Origin: JAVBNF01 sp031551725
GTDB taxonomy: Bacteria; Bacteroidota; Bacteroidia; Bacteroidales; P3
DNA: 64,000 nt
Assembly (NCBI GenBank): GCA_031551725.1
Contig: JAVBNF010000021.1
Span: 1 to 64,000 of the forward strand
Reading direction: 5' to 3'
Position numbers and translations under genes: made by a program. The notes under the pieces are model-generated. The model worked only from the letters and a program-made list of their open reading frames with translations. It was not told where the DNA came from and searched no databases. This document shows, one piece after another, positions 31,408-41,320 of the stretch (the first letter of the stretch is position 1; each line of letters opens with the position of its first letter).

Positions 31408-31965
31408 ATGAAAACAATAGCATCCTATTTCACAGCGGCGGCCTCGCTTTTATTTGGGCGGGCGGTGGCGCAAGATTTGCCGGTAACGCCTCCGGTAAAT
31501 TTCTATACCTTAAGTTTTACCACCATTTCCGGTGAAAAATTCGATTTCAATCAACTCAAAGGTAAAAAAGTGTTGATTGTGAATACTGCTTCCAAATGCG
31601 GATTTACTCCACAATTTGAAGAATTGGAAGCACTGCATAAAAAATATCAGGATAAATTGGTAATTCTCGGTTTTCCATCTAATGATTTCGGTTCGCAAGA
31701 TCCGGGAACTAATAATGAAATTCAGTCTTTTTGCCAAGTAAATTATGGTGTTTCTTTCCAAATGATGGATAAATCACCTGTCAAAGGGAAAGAAAAGAAT
31801 CCTGTATATATTTGGCTTTCTTCTAAAGCAAAGAATGGTTGGAATGAACAAGAGCCAACTTGGAACTTTTGTAAGTATTTGATTGATGAAAACGGTCACT
31901 TAATCGGCTTCTTCCCATCCAAAGTAAAACCGATGGATAAAGAAATTATTTCCAGAATAGAATAA
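31408..31965 (+). CDS. Secreted glutathione-peroxidase-family thiol peroxidase
   Basis: This 185-residue peroxidase of the GPx fold reduces peroxides. The active-site segment NTASKCGFTPQFEEL has cysteine where animal enzymes have selenocysteine. GFPSNDFG and the WNFCKYLID segment provide the rest of the active site. Thioredoxin rather than glutathione is the usual reductant in bacteria. An N-terminal hydrophobic stretch (IASYFTAAASLLFGRAVAQ) looks like a signal peptide, so it probably acts in the periplasm. It is followed by a very strong bidirectional hairpin. Confidence 0.92.
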   Translation: MKTIASYFTAAASLLFGRAVAQDLPVTPPVNFYTLSFTTISGEKFDFNQLKGKKVLIVNTASKCGFTPQFEELEALHKKYQDKLVILGFPSNDFGSQDPGTNNEIQSFCQVNYGVSFQMMDKSPVKGKEKNPVYIWLSSKAKNGWNEQEPTWNFCKYLIDENGHLIGFFPSKVKPMDKEIISRIE

Positions 31966-32016
31966 AAGTTTAGGGTTTAACGAGCTTCGCTTCTCTCTAA
32001 ACACTGCAACCTAAAA

Positions 32017-32055
32017 CACAAAGGCCACAAAGATTCTCTCTTTGTGGCCTTTGTG
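32017..32055. terminator. Bidirectional terminator between the peroxidase gene and pnp
   Basis: The 17-bp perfect stem CACAAAGGCCACAAAGA / TCTTTGTGGCCTTTGTG has a 5-nt loop. With its TTCTTTGTGGTTAA tail it resembles the terminator at 18941, suggesting a dispersed repeat serving as terminator. Confidence 0.75.
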
Positions 32056-32074
32056 TTCTTTGTGGTTAAAGAAA

Positions 32075-34237
32075 TTACGCTTGCGGTGCTTGTTCGCCTT
32101 CCGCCGGTTTTGCCGGACGTTCAGGACGAGGAAGCAACACTTTGCGCGACAATTTCAATTTACCGGTTTTCTTATCAATTTCGATAAGTTTAACTTGTAA
32201 TTGATCGCCCACTTTCAACGCTTCTTCAACGGTATTCAAGCGTTTCCAGTCAATTTCTGAAATGTGCAACAATCCATCTTTTCCGGGAAGGATTTCCACG
32301 AAAGCGCCGAACGGTTGGATGTTTTTAACAACTCCGTCGTACACTTCGCCAATTTCCGGAACGGTTGTGATTGCCTTGATGCGTTTAAGCGCTTTATCAA
32401 TGCTGTCTTTATTATTTCCTGCAACGTTGATAATACCGAAATCGCCAACTTCTTCAATCGTGATAACAGTACCTGTTTCGCGTTGCATTTCTTGAATTAC
32501 TTTACCACCGGTACCGATAACAGCACCAATGAATTCGCGTGGAATAGTTACTTCGACAATACGTGGAGCGTGCGGTTTGTAATCTTCGCGAGGAGCTGCC
32601 AACGTTTTCTCAATTTCACCCATGATGTGCAAACGGCCGGCTTTAGCTTGCGATAAGGCTTGCGCCAACACTTCGTAAGAAAGTCCGTCAACCTTGATGT
32701 CCATTTGGCAAGCAGTGATACCGTCGCGTGTACCGCAAACTTTAAAGTCCATATCGCCCAAGTGATCTTCATCACCCAAGATATCCGAAAGAACTGCGTA
32801 TTTACCTGTTTTAGTATCGGTAATCAATCCCATTGCAATACCTGTAACCGGTTTTTTGATTTTCACACCGGCATCCATCAACGCTAAAGTTCCTGCGCAA
32901 ACAGTAGCCATAGACGATGATCCGTTGGATTCCAAAATATCGGAAACCACGCGGATGGTGTATGGATTTTCTTCGCCTGAAGGCAACACTTTTTTAAGTG
33001 CGCGCATGGCCAAGTTTCCGTGTCCAACCTCGCGGCGGCCTGTACCGCGCATCGGTTTTGCTTCTCCTGTAGAGAAAGGAGGGAAGTTATAGTGCAATAA
33101 GAACGGATTTTTACCTTCGATGATTGCACCATCGATGATTTGTTCATCCATTTTGGTACCCAAAGTAACAGTTGTCAAGGATTGCGTTTCTCCACGTGTG
33201 AAGATCGCAGATCCGTGAGCAGAAGGCAAATAATCTACTTCGCTCCAAATCGGGCGGATTTCGTCCAATTTACGGCCGTCTAAGCGGAAACGTTCGGCAA
33301 CAACCATGTCGCGAACAGCGTCTTTATGGGTGTCGTGCAAATAACGTTTAAGCATAAACGCTTTTTCTTTTGCTTCTTCTTCAGAAAGAGTCGCAATAAA
33401 ATCGTTTTCGATTGTTTTGATTTTTTCCAAGCGAATGGCTTTATTTGCAATACCTTCTTTCGAAGCGTCGTAGAATTTTTGGTAGGTTTCTTTGTGAACG
33501 CGGGCTTTTAAATCTTCGTCGTTTACTTCGTGGTTATAAGTTCTTTTTTCAGTTTTATTAACCATTTGCGCAAGCTCCAATTGTGCTTGGCATTGAACTT
33601 TGATTGCTTCGTGAGCAAATTTCAAAGCCTCAACCATGGTTTCTTCCGAAACTTCGCTCATTTCGCCTTCCACCATGTTGATGTCTTTCATCGAAGCAGC
33701 TACCATCAATTCGAGATCGGCATTTGCCAATTGGTCGTAATTTGGGTTGATCACAAATTGACCATCAATGCGTGCAACACGAACTTCGGAAATTGGTCCG
33801 TTAAACGGAACATCAGATACCGAAAGAGCTGCCGATGCTGCCAATGCGGCGAAAGCATCAGGCGGTGTATTTTTGTCACCCGACATCAAAGTAACAAGTA
33901 CTTGCGTTTCTGCGTGAAAATTATCCGGGAATAACGGACGAAGCGCGCGGTCAATTAGACGTGAAATCAAAATTTCATATTCAGACGGACGGGCCTCGCG
34001 TTTGAAGAAACCGCCGGGGAATCGTCCTACGGATGCATATTTTTCTTGATAATCAACAGTCAACGGCATGAAATCGACGTTTTCGCCGGCTTCTTGTTTG
34101 CTGCAAACGGTTGCTAAAATCATGGTGTTATCAATTTTGATAACTACAGAGCCATCGGCTTGTTTAGCCAATTTGCCTGTTTCAATCATTACCTCTCTGC
34201 CATCAGGGAGGTTAAAAAATTTTCTTGTTCCTAACAT
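32075..34237 (-). CDS. pnp: Polyribonucleotide nucleotidyltransferase (PNPase)
   Basis: PNPase is the phosphorolytic 3'-to-5' exoribonuclease of the RNA degradosome. The 720 residues show two RNase PH domains (first from about 10, with FFKREARPSEYE; second from about 310, with RGETQSLTTVTLGT), separated by the helical linker. A KH domain (GTGGKVIQEMQ) and an S1 domain (GAFVEILPGKDGLLHISEI) follow. It lies downstream of rpsO with a hairpin between, the arrangement known from E. coli, where RNase III cuts there to start pnp autoregulation. Confidence 0.97.
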   Translation of the reverse strand: MLGTRKFFNLPDGREVMIETGKLAKQADGSVVIKIDNTMILATVCSKQEAGENVDFMPLTVDYQEKYASVGRFPGGFFKREARPSEYEILISRLIDRALRPLFPDNFHAETQVLVTLMSGDKNTPPDAFAALAASAALSVSDVPFNGPISEVRVARIDGQFVINPNYDQLANADLELMVAASMKDINMVEGEMSEVSEETMVEALKFAHEAIKVQCQAQLELAQMVNKTEKRTYNHEVNDEDLKARVHKETYQKFYDASKEGIANKAIRLEKIKTIENDFIATLSEEEAKEKAFMLKRYLHDTHKDAVRDMVVAERFRLDGRKLDEIRPIWSEVDYLPSAHGSAIFTRGETQSLTTVTLGTKMDEQIIDGAIIEGKNPFLLHYNFPPFSTGEAKPMRGTGRREVGHGNLAMRALKKVLPSGEENPYTIRVVSDILESNGSSSMATVCAGTLALMDAGVKIKKPVTGIAMGLITDTKTGKYAVLSDILGDEDHLGDMDFKVCGTRDGITACQMDIKVDGLSYEVLAQALSQAKAGRLHIMGEIEKTLAAPREDYKPHAPRIVEVTIPREFIGAVIGTGGKVIQEMQRETGTVITIEEVGDFGIINVAGNNKDSIDKALKRIKAITTVPEIGEVYDGVVKNIQPFGAFVEILPGKDGLLHISEIDWKRLNTVEEALKVGDQLQVKLIEIDKKTGKLKLSRKVLLPRPERPAKPAEGEQAPQA

Positions 34238-34270
34238 CTTTTCCTCTTTTTTATTTACATCTATTAATAA

Positions 34271-34302
34271 AGAAAGGCAATTCGAGAAAAAATTGCCTTT
34301 CT
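34271..34302 (-). terminator. rpsO-pnp intergenic hairpin
   Basis: A perfect 12-bp stem AGAAAGGCAATT / AATTGCCTTTCT. It may terminate rpsO partly or act as a processing site for pnp control. Confidence 0.6.
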
Positions 34303-34330
34303 AGTGATTCGAATGAAGTGATGCCCCGAA

Positions 34331-34600
34331 TTACTTACGAAGATTAAGTTTCTTAAGAATTTCGCGGTAACGCTCAATGTCGCTGCCTTTCAAGTAATCG
34401 AGCATTTGACGGCGTTTTCCAACCAAAGCCACCAACGAACGTTGAGTCACTTTGTCGTGTTTGTTTTCTTTCATGTGTTCTGCTAAATGCAAGATACGGT
34501 GCGTGAATAACGCAATTTGCCCCTCCGCAGAACCGGTGTCATTGGCAGATTTTCCGTGCTTACTTAGAATTTCGTGTTTTACTTCTTTTGTTAAATACAT
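34331..34600 (-). CDS. rpsO: 30S ribosomal protein S15
   Basis: S15 is a primary 16S rRNA-binding protein of the small subunit. The 89 residues contain DTGSAEGQIALFTHRI and the SLVALVGKRRQMLDYL core, with the usual ending KLNLRK. It has its own -7 box 54 bases upstream and is followed by pnp, a gene order conserved across bacteria. Confidence 0.97.
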   Translation of the reverse strand: MYLTKEVKHEILSKHGKSANDTGSAEGQIALFTHRILHLAEHMKENKHDKVTQRSLVALVGKRRQMLDYLKGSDIERYREILKKLNLRK

Positions 34601-34653
34601 GATTGTTAATCAATTATTGTTTTACTGTTTTTCTTTCCGTACAAAACGGTTTG

Positions 34654-34661
34654 CAAAGATA
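34654..34661 (-). promoter_or_regulatory. -7 box of rpsO
   Basis: TATCTTTG on the minus strand, 54 bases upstream of the rpsO ATG. Confidence 0.65.
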
Positions 34662-34691
34662 CGAAAAAAAAATTAAATAGCAATAAATTAT

Positions 34692-36227
34692 TTAAAATAT
34701 GCTGTAAGTGAATGTTGCATTGAAAGAACATTCGGGATATTTTTTCCATTCTCTTACTTTTCTTGAATAATGATGATTGGGATAAGTTTGATCATTATAT
34801 GATGTGTTTCGATCTATGTGGTCGTTTAATAAGTTGTAATACATCGAACACTGTGCATCAAAACGTAACTGTGGTGAAATGTAATAATATAATCCGATCT
34901 TCAAGCCCGTGTATATACTAAAAAAATCTTCTTTTTCATTCGATGTTTTCAAATAGTTAAGCGGATTGAAATAGTCTGTACTATGATCATGATTCCTCAT
35001 AGAGAAATCTCCGTAAACAGATGCATAATAATTACTGCGGGAGTTTGGATAGTATTTAACTTGGTAAGAAGTATATGCATTTATGGAGAACTGATTGTTT
35101 TTTGTTTTCGAGTTTTGTTTCTGATATGTCAAATTCCATTTTCTCCATTCGGTTGATAAACGAACATGAATGTCTTGTTGCCAATAAAGGTTTAATGGTT
35201 TATAAGATACAAAATCTGTGAAAATGTTTAATGAGCCGAAAGGTTGTTTGTATTGTTCTTTATTGTCATATTTGATGGAGTCTGTTTGATAAATATTGCG
35301 TTTGCTATATTTTCCGCTTGGTCTGATACCAATTTCAAACCGATTCCCCGATTTTCTGTTTTCGCCCGCATAAAGCCAGTTATCATAAAGGGTTGTGTAG
35401 TACGCGACTCCTGGATTTGTTATGTAATCACTTGAAATTAAAAAAGAGTCAATAGCTGTGATGTCTTCCATTAATTTAATTCGTGAATCGAAACTCCGTT
35501 TATTTTTTATTGTTGTGATTAATGAAGCAAATTGAGTAATTTCTCTATCAGTTAAACGTTTTTTCAGACCCCCTTTTTTCTGTAAATCCTCAATTATATA
35601 AATAGCTTTTCGAGCATCTCCTACTTGTTCAACGCGTCCTATTCCGACACCAATACTAATAGCAGCAGATGTGTTAAATGTGTTTGTTTTATAAGGCTTT
35701 TCATTCCAATTTAATTGTTCATGGAAATAACTTATAGATGCATAAGGAGCAAGAAGTAGAAATAATTGTGTATTTGTATTTTCCAAAACATATTTTTTAT
35801 CACGTGGATTATGATAAAGACGCGTTTCATCATTTAACGTGAATGAAAAGAAATTTTCTCCATCATGCGCAGGATTATTATATTCATATCCATTGGAATT
35901 ATACAGATAATTTGCTCTGATAGAAGCATCCATGGATAAGTCGCTTTGTTGGTTGGCAGAATTTTTGATGAGAGAAAACACAGGGGTAATATTTCCTCCG
36001 GCAGAAGCTTCTCTCCATTCGTAAACGTCCAAAGTGTCAATTTGCTGTAGAGATGAATTGAAATTTCCATTGGCATTAAACGAAAAATCCAACGCCTTCC
36101 GCTTGTAGTCCGGTTGTACATAATTTTTCAAATCGTAATACTCGTATTGCGCTATTGCAATTGAAGGTAGTGTGAAGATGCACAAAAATATGCATGCGGG
36201 GCTTAATGAACAAGAGGGTATTTTCAT
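34692..36227 (-). CDS. Probable outer-membrane beta-barrel protein, unknown
   Basis: This 511-residue protein has a signal peptide (IFLCIFTLPSIAIAQ) and alternating strand patterns throughout the second half (LNLYWQQDIHVRLSTEWRKWNLTY, KIGLYYYISPQLRFDAQCS). It ends with phenylalanine in a C-terminal FNATFTYSIF strand, as outer-membrane barrels do. A helical insert lies at about 215-270. I do not recognise a named family. It sits alone on the minus strand, divergent from the DUF4136 lipoprotein. Confidence 0.75.
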   Translation of the reverse strand: MKIPSCSLSPACIFLCIFTLPSIAIAQYEYYDLKNYVQPDYKRKALDFSFNANGNFNSSLQQIDTLDVYEWREASAGGNITPVFSLIKNSANQQSDLSMDASIRANYLYNSNGYEYNNPAHDGENFFSFTLNDETRLYHNPRDKKYVLENTNTQLFLLLAPYASISYFHEQLNWNEKPYKTNTFNTSAAISIGVGIGRVEQVGDARKAIYIIEDLQKKGGLKKRLTDREITQFASLITTIKNKRSFDSRIKLMEDITAIDSFLISSDYITNPGVAYYTTLYDNWLYAGENRKSGNRFEIGIRPSGKYSKRNIYQTDSIKYDNKEQYKQPFGSLNIFTDFVSYKPLNLYWQQDIHVRLSTEWRKWNLTYQKQNSKTKNNQFSINAYTSYQVKYYPNSRSNYYASVYGDFSMRNHDHSTDYFNPLNYLKTSNEKEDFFSIYTGLKIGLYYYISPQLRFDAQCSMYYNLLNDHIDRNTSYNDQTYPNHHYSRKVREWKKYPECSFNATFTYSIF

Positions 36228-36392
36228 AAGCGATAATTTTAGAATATACTGCCCGTTGTGAGCGGTATATAGGTTTCAGAATGTAAATGTACAAAAAAAT
36301 ATGTATCAAATTACAAACTATACATTTTTTCGTAAAAAATGTCAAAAAGATGAAAATTGGCATGCTTTTTGGTGTATTTATTAAATTTATAC

Positions 36393-36400
36393 TACCTTTG
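36393..36400 (+). promoter_or_regulatory. -7 box of the DUF4136-TonB-DUF4249 operon
   Basis: TACCTTTG, 24 bases upstream of the DUF4136 ATG. Confidence 0.65.
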
Positions 36401-36424
36401 CATTACAAATAAAAAGATTGCCTT

Positions 36425-37006
36425 ATGAAAAAGATAATGATGATTTTGACTCTGACCGCCATATTTGCGGCTTGCTCTCCTTACACGCTGATAAATAGTC
36501 AAGTATATGATAATGTGGACATGTCTTCGTATAAAACATTCAATTTCTTTCCCGCCAAGGAAGACACCCGTATGCCCGGAGTAAGTGTTTATGATATGCA
36601 GATGATTCAAAAAGCGATTGCAAATGAGATGATTAAACGCGGTTATACACAGTCGGATAAACCGGAACTAATGATTAATCTCGCTATTTTTGCAAAAGCT
36701 GTTGTTGAAACGAAAGATGCTTTGCCTTATGACGGCGCTTTTGTGCGTCCGGTTTATTATGGAAGAGGATTTGGATATGTTGGATATTATAGCGATGCTC
36801 AGGTGGTTACCGATATTCATCAAGAAGGCTCGCTTTCTATGGATATTGTGGACGTGAAGAAAAATGAACGCGTATATAATGCCGTTATGTCAACCAATAT
36901 TCAGCCGGATATGCCAAATTTGAAAAAACCTGAAAAATTGGCAGAAGCAACCGAATTTTTGTTTAAAAAATATCCGGTAAAGCCGTTAGCCGTTGAAACA
37001 AAATAG
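36425..37006 (+). CDS. DUF4136-family lipoprotein
   Basis: This 193-residue lipoprotein has a lipobox at AIFAACS. The mature part carries the DUF4136 features: an initial MSSYKTFNFFP strand, the IQKAIANEMIKRGYTQSDKPELMINL helix-strand block and a late SLSMDIVDVKKNERVYNAV strand. The glycine- and tyrosine-rich YYGRGFGYVGYYSD insert is common in the family. It lies 10 bases before a TonB receptor and is likely co-transcribed with it. Its function is unknown. Confidence 0.88.
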   Translation: MKKIMMILTLTAIFAACSPYTLINSQVYDNVDMSSYKTFNFFPAKEDTRMPGVSVYDMQMIQKAIANEMIKRGYTQSDKPELMINLAIFAKAVVETKDALPYDGAFVRPVYYGRGFGYVGYYSDAQVVTDIHQEGSLSMDIVDVKKNERVYNAVMSTNIQPDMPNLKKPEKLAEATEFLFKKYPVKPLAVETK

Positions 37007-37016
37007 GACTATTTGT

Positions 37017-39386
37017 ATGAGAAAAACCCGGTTACTACGCCTTTTTGTGCTTGTCGTTTTTTGTTATTTCAGTTGTGTTTCCGTTGCTTTTGCGCAAAAA
37101 ACATTCGGAATAAACGGCGTCATTAGAGATAAATCGACAAGAGAAACACTTATTGGTGCTTCTGTATTGATAAAGGAATTGAAAAGCGGTACAACTGCCG
37201 ATGTAAACGGTAAATACAAACTTGCGCTTCCTGCCGGCACCTATACATTGCAGTTTTCTTACATGGGGTATCAAACATTTGAGAAAATTGTTGATTTGAA
37301 GGGGAATATTAACCTAAATGTTGATTTGTTGCCAACAGGTACCGAATTGAATGCGGTGGAAATTCATGGGGTGGGGGCTAACCGTGCCGTAACCCGTAAC
37401 GAAATGGGAGCCGTTAAAATGTCTATCGAAACCATTAAAACCATACCGGTATTGATGGGGGAAGTGGATATCATCAAGTCTATTCAGATGCTTCCCGGTG
37501 TAATGGCTACCAGTGAAGGTGGTTCCGGTTTTAGCGTGCGTGGCGGTGCACCGGATCAAAATTTGATTATTATTGATGGTGCCACGGTATATAACGCTTC
37601 CCATGCACTCGGATTCTTTTCAGTGTTTAATAACGATGCGATTGATGATGTTACGTTATATAAAGGCGACATCCCTATTCAATACGGCGGTCGCCTTGCT
37701 TCGGTGCTCGATATTACGATGAAAGAAGGCAGCAAGCAAGATTATAGCGTTTCCGGAGGAATTGGATTGCTTTCCAGTCGCTTGGAAGTTGATGGGCCTA
37801 TTTGGAAAGATCATACATCCTTTTTAGTTGCTGCGCGTAGAACGTATTTCGACCTTTTCCTGCCACTCGCGAAAAATGAAATGGCAAAAAATGTGAAACT
37901 TTATTTTTGGGATATCAATGCTAAAATTTCGCATGATTTCAACAAAAATAACAAGTTAACACTTTCTTTTTATGATGGCTTGGATGTGTTCGGCGTAAAA
38001 GACCCTTACGCTGAGTTCGACTATGGAAATATTGTAGGAAGCCTCGCGTGGAAGCATCTTTTTAATGATGAACTATCGCTCACCACCACGGCTATGATGA
38101 CTAAATACGATTATTCCGCCGGTATGGCAATGGGTTCTGTGGATGCTTTAATGAAAGCATTTTTGGACGATTATACCTTGAAATTTGATTTTACATGGAT
38201 TGCCAATGCAAAAAATACAATCCGTTTTGGCGCATCATCTACATGGCATACCTACGGTCCGGGAGATGCGTACTTGACTGTTAATGACACAAATGGGTAT
38301 ATTGGAAATGAAACGCAGACATTCTCAATGCCCGATAATCACGCGCTTGAAAATGCAATTTATATCGGAAATGATCAAGAAATAACCAAACGTTTTTCGC
38401 TGAAATACGGTTTAAGGTTTAGTACTTTTAGCAATGTAGGTCCGGATTCTGTTTACTATTATGATGCCAATTGGAATCTAATGGAAACTAAGTATTATAA
38501 GAAAGGCGACTTTTACCACACTTACACAGCCCTTGAACCTCGTATAGGTGCCGTTTTTCTCTTGGATTCAACTTCGTCGATTAAAGCAAACTACAGCCGT
38601 ACTTCCCAATATACACAGCTGGCGCAATCGTCGAGTGGCGGAAATCCCATGGATTTGTGGTATCCTGCAAATCCCAACATCAAGCCGCAAACGGCTGATA
38701 TGTATGCAATCGGATATTTCAAAAACTTTGCAGATAATATGTTCGAAACCTCCATCGAAACGTATTATAAACAAATGCATAATTGTATCGATTTAAAAGA
38801 TTTCTCAAATACAATTATGAATCCGCAGCTTTATGGCGAATTGCGCGTGGGAGAGGGGCAAGCCTATGGTGTTGAGTTTTTTATAAAAAAGGCTAAAGGT
38901 AAATTTAATGGATGGATCAGTTATACGCTTTCGCGAACAGAACGCAAAATCCCCGAAATCAATAATGGAAAAACCTATCTGGCGCCTTATGATAAAACGC
39001 ATACAGTGAATATTGTGTTAAGCTATAATCTGAACAAGCGACAAACAATTTCGGCTAATTGGGTGTATTATACAGGAAATGCGGTGACTTTCCCTACCGG
39101 ACGTGCTGAGGTTGGAAATATTATTTTACCCGTTTATTCGGATCGAAACGATTGTCGTATGCCGAATTATCATCGTTTGGATTTGTCTTATACCATCAAA
39201 AGTAAAGAAGTTCCCGGCCGTCGCTGGAGTTACGATTGGAATTTTAGTATTTACAATGCTTATGCGCGCCACAACCCGTGGAGTATCAGCTTTAAACAAG
39301 ACAAAGATAATCCGTCGCAAACCTACGCCGAAATGATTTATTTGTTTAGCATTGTTCCGTCTGTAACCTTTAATTTTAAATTTTAA
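37017..39386 (+). CDS. TonB-dependent outer-membrane receptor with carboxypeptidase-like domain
   Basis: This 789-residue TonB-dependent transporter has a signal peptide (LFVLVVFCYFSC, cleavage near AFAQ) and an N-terminal CarboxypepD_reg-like domain (GVIRDKSTRETLIGASVLIK). The plug domain contains GFSVRGGAPDQNLIIIDGATVYN, and a 22-strand barrel ends NFKF. It is the type partnered by DUF4249 proteins and its substrate is unknown. I chose ATG 37017, 10 bases after the lipoprotein stop; the in-frame ATG at 36993 overlaps the upstream gene. Its stop overlaps the next ATG (TAATG). Confidence 0.94.
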   Translation: MRKTRLLRLFVLVVFCYFSCVSVAFAQKTFGINGVIRDKSTRETLIGASVLIKELKSGTTADVNGKYKLALPAGTYTLQFSYMGYQTFEKIVDLKGNINLNVDLLPTGTELNAVEIHGVGANRAVTRNEMGAVKMSIETIKTIPVLMGEVDIIKSIQMLPGVMATSEGGSGFSVRGGAPDQNLIIIDGATVYNASHALGFFSVFNNDAIDDVTLYKGDIPIQYGGRLASVLDITMKEGSKQDYSVSGGIGLLSSRLEVDGPIWKDHTSFLVAARRTYFDLFLPLAKNEMAKNVKLYFWDINAKISHDFNKNNKLTLSFYDGLDVFGVKDPYAEFDYGNIVGSLAWKHLFNDELSLTTTAMMTKYDYSAGMAMGSVDALMKAFLDDYTLKFDFTWIANAKNTIRFGASSTWHTYGPGDAYLTVNDTNGYIGNETQTFSMPDNHALENAIYIGNDQEITKRFSLKYGLRFSTFSNVGPDSVYYYDANWNLMETKYYKKGDFYHTYTALEPRIGAVFLLDSTSSIKANYSRTSQYTQLAQSSSGGNPMDLWYPANPNIKPQTADMYAIGYFKNFADNMFETSIETYYKQMHNCIDLKDFSNTIMNPQLYGELRVGEGQAYGVEFFIKKAKGKFNGWISYTLSRTERKIPEINNGKTYLAPYDKTHTVNIVLSYNLNKRQTISANWVYYTGNAVTFPTGRAEVGNIILPVYSDRNDCRMPNYHRLDLSYTIKSKEVPGRRWSYDWNFSIYNAYARHNPWSISFKQDKDNPSQTYAEMIYLFSIVPSVTFNFKF

Positions 39387-40369
39387 TGTTGAAAATTTTA
39401 AAAATATTATTTATAGTTATTGGCTTCAGCTTTTTGTTAAACGCTTGTAAAGAGCGTATTGATGATTTGGATTTAAAATCAGAAACGGCCCGTATGGTAG
39501 TTGACGGTCATATAGGCACTGATACAACTACCTATTTCATTATGTTGTCGCGAACGTCCGATTATTTTGATTCCGATATGTCGGGAAATGCAATTTCGGG
39601 TGCTATTGTGATAATCACCGAGCTTGAAACCGGCAGAATTATACAACTGACAGAAGAAGATACAATGCCCGGGCGCTATAAAACTGCGGAAAATGCTTAT
39701 GGAATACAAGGTTATAGCTATCGTTTGGATGTTTCGAATGTGGATCTGAATCGCGATGGGAATATAACTTCATACACGGCTACCGACTTGATGCCTTACA
39801 TTCCGGAAGTGAATGATTCATCGTTCATTAAAGTGCCATATGGCATTTCGCTGATGAATGAATTTTTAGAATTAGAGACTAAAGACACCGGTTTTAATGT
39901 GTGTCTGTTTATCAAAGAGCCTCCGACGCATGAATATTATGCATTTATCATGCTGAAAAATCATCAACCTGTCAATGATACGCTTACGCAGTACGATTAT
40001 ATGGATGATGCAGATATTCCCAATAATGGTAATTATTTTAATGGCTACCCCTTATTCTTTATGGGGCTTGAGGATAGTGCAACCGGACGGAAGACTTTTA
40101 AGAATAAGACCAAATACAATTACAAACAAAACGACACTTTAGGTGTCGAAATTCGCAGTATTTCAAGGGCTTATTATACATATACTTCTGATGTTAACCG
40201 TATTTATGGAGGGACAAATCCGCTTTTTGGTAACACTCCCTCAAATGTCCGTGGAAATGTGAGTGGGGGGGCAATCGGTTTTTTTGCAAGCTATCCTAAA
40301 ATGCGGCTTGAAGCTGTGTGTGATACGGCATATACGAACGCGAAGTTTAAGAAAGAACGGTCTCGGTAA
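39386..40369 (+). CDS. DUF4249-family lipoprotein
   Basis: This 327-residue protein starts with a signal peptide and lipobox (FLLNAC). The DUF4249 pattern is clear: MVVDGHIGTDTTTYFIMLSRTSDYF, then VIITELETGRIIQLTE, with an Ig-like N-terminal part. Members are encoded next to TonB receptors, as here with a one-base overlap, and are thought to be their surface-exposed partner lipoproteins. It is the last gene of the operon. The convergent DUF58 gene ends 15 bases away. Confidence 0.9.
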   Translation: MLKILKILFIVIGFSFLLNACKERIDDLDLKSETARMVVDGHIGTDTTTYFIMLSRTSDYFDSDMSGNAISGAIVIITELETGRIIQLTEEDTMPGRYKTAENAYGIQGYSYRLDVSNVDLNRDGNITSYTATDLMPYIPEVNDSSFIKVPYGISLMNEFLELETKDTGFNVCLFIKEPPTHEYYAFIMLKNHQPVNDTLTQYDYMDDADIPNNGNYFNGYPLFFMGLEDSATGRKTFKNKTKYNYKQNDTLGVEIRSISRAYYTYTSDVNRIYGGTNPLFGNTPSNVRGNVSGGAIGFFASYPKMRLEAVCDTAYTNAKFKKERSR

Positions 40370-40384
40370 AACGGAAGTAAACGC

Positions 40385-41314
40385 CTACATCATCTGTTGA
40401 CGTTTCAACAAATAAGAATGCAAAATCGGATAAAAACCTTCGCGAATGTCTGCACGAACAAAGTCAATGTGATATTGCGTGCAGCGGAATTCAAGTTCTT
40501 TTGTAAATTCGCTTATTGATTTAATATATTGTTTCCGTACGTCAGCCGGATTGAGTTTTAACTCTTGTCCGCTTTCCATATCAATAAAACGATAGGGGCG
40601 GTGATCATAATTAAAATCAAGTTCTGCATCTTTATCATTTACATGAAAAAGGATGACTTCATTTTTTTGATGGCGCAGATGTTGAAGAGCAGTAAACAGT
40701 TCTTCTGTTTTCGAAAAATCATCAAACATATCGCTGAAAATAATAATCAGTGAGCGCTTGTGAATTTGCTCCGCCAATAAATGCAGGTTGTCGATAATAT
40801 TGGTTTTTTGTGGAGCTTGTGGTTGATAATTTGTCAACAAATTATCCAAAATACTGTATAAATACTGCAAGTGTGCTGTATTCGATTTCACTTCCGTGTG
40901 ATTTTCGATTTGATCGGAAAAGATTGAAAGTCCAACAGCATCACGTTGGCGTGTAAGTAGATACATGAGTGCGGCCGCTGCATAAGCCGAAAAAACGATT
41001 TTGTTGGGATGATTGACATCAACACGTTCCGTAACAGGGAAATACATCGACGAAGAGCGGTCGATAAGAATGTGGCAGCGAAGATTGGTTTCCTCTTCAA
41101 AACGTTTGACAAACAGTTTGTCTGTTCGTGCAAAAAGTTTCCAATCAATGTGTTTTGTAGATTCGCCGGTATTATACAACCGATGTTCGGCAAATTCTAC
41201 CGAAAATCCGTGAAATGGACTTTTATGCAGGCCGGTGATAAAACCTTCCACCACCTGCTTCGCAATAAATTCCAACGAAGCGAAAGGATCGATATGGTGA
41301 AACTCTAAACTCAA
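40385..41314 (-). CDS. DUF58 domain protein (vWA-like)
   Basis: This 309-residue protein has the DUF58 core GESTKHIDWKLFARTDKLFVKRFEEE followed by a von Willebrand A-like fold with a MIDAS-type DRSSSM sequence. Such proteins usually work with a MoxR AAA ATPase as a metal-insertion or chaperone pair, but no MoxR gene adjoins it here. The only plausible start is TTG at 41314 (SLEFHHIDPF); no ATG lies near. A long AT-rich inverted repeat separates it from trxA. Confidence 0.9.
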   Translation of the reverse strand: MSLEFHHIDPFASLEFIAKQVVEGFITGLHKSPFHGFSVEFAEHRLYNTGESTKHIDWKLFARTDKLFVKRFEEETNLRCHILIDRSSSMYFPVTERVDVNHPNKIVFSAYAAAALMYLLTRQRDAVGLSIFSDQIENHTEVKSNTAHLQYLYSILDNLLTNYQPQAPQKTNIIDNLHLLAEQIHKRSLIIIFSDMFDDFSKTEELFTALQHLRHQKNEVILFHVNDKDAELDFNYDHRPYRFIDMESGQELKLNPADVRKQYIKSISEFTKELEFRCTQYHIDFVRADIREGFYPILHSYLLKRQQMM

Positions 41315-41320
41315 TTTAAT

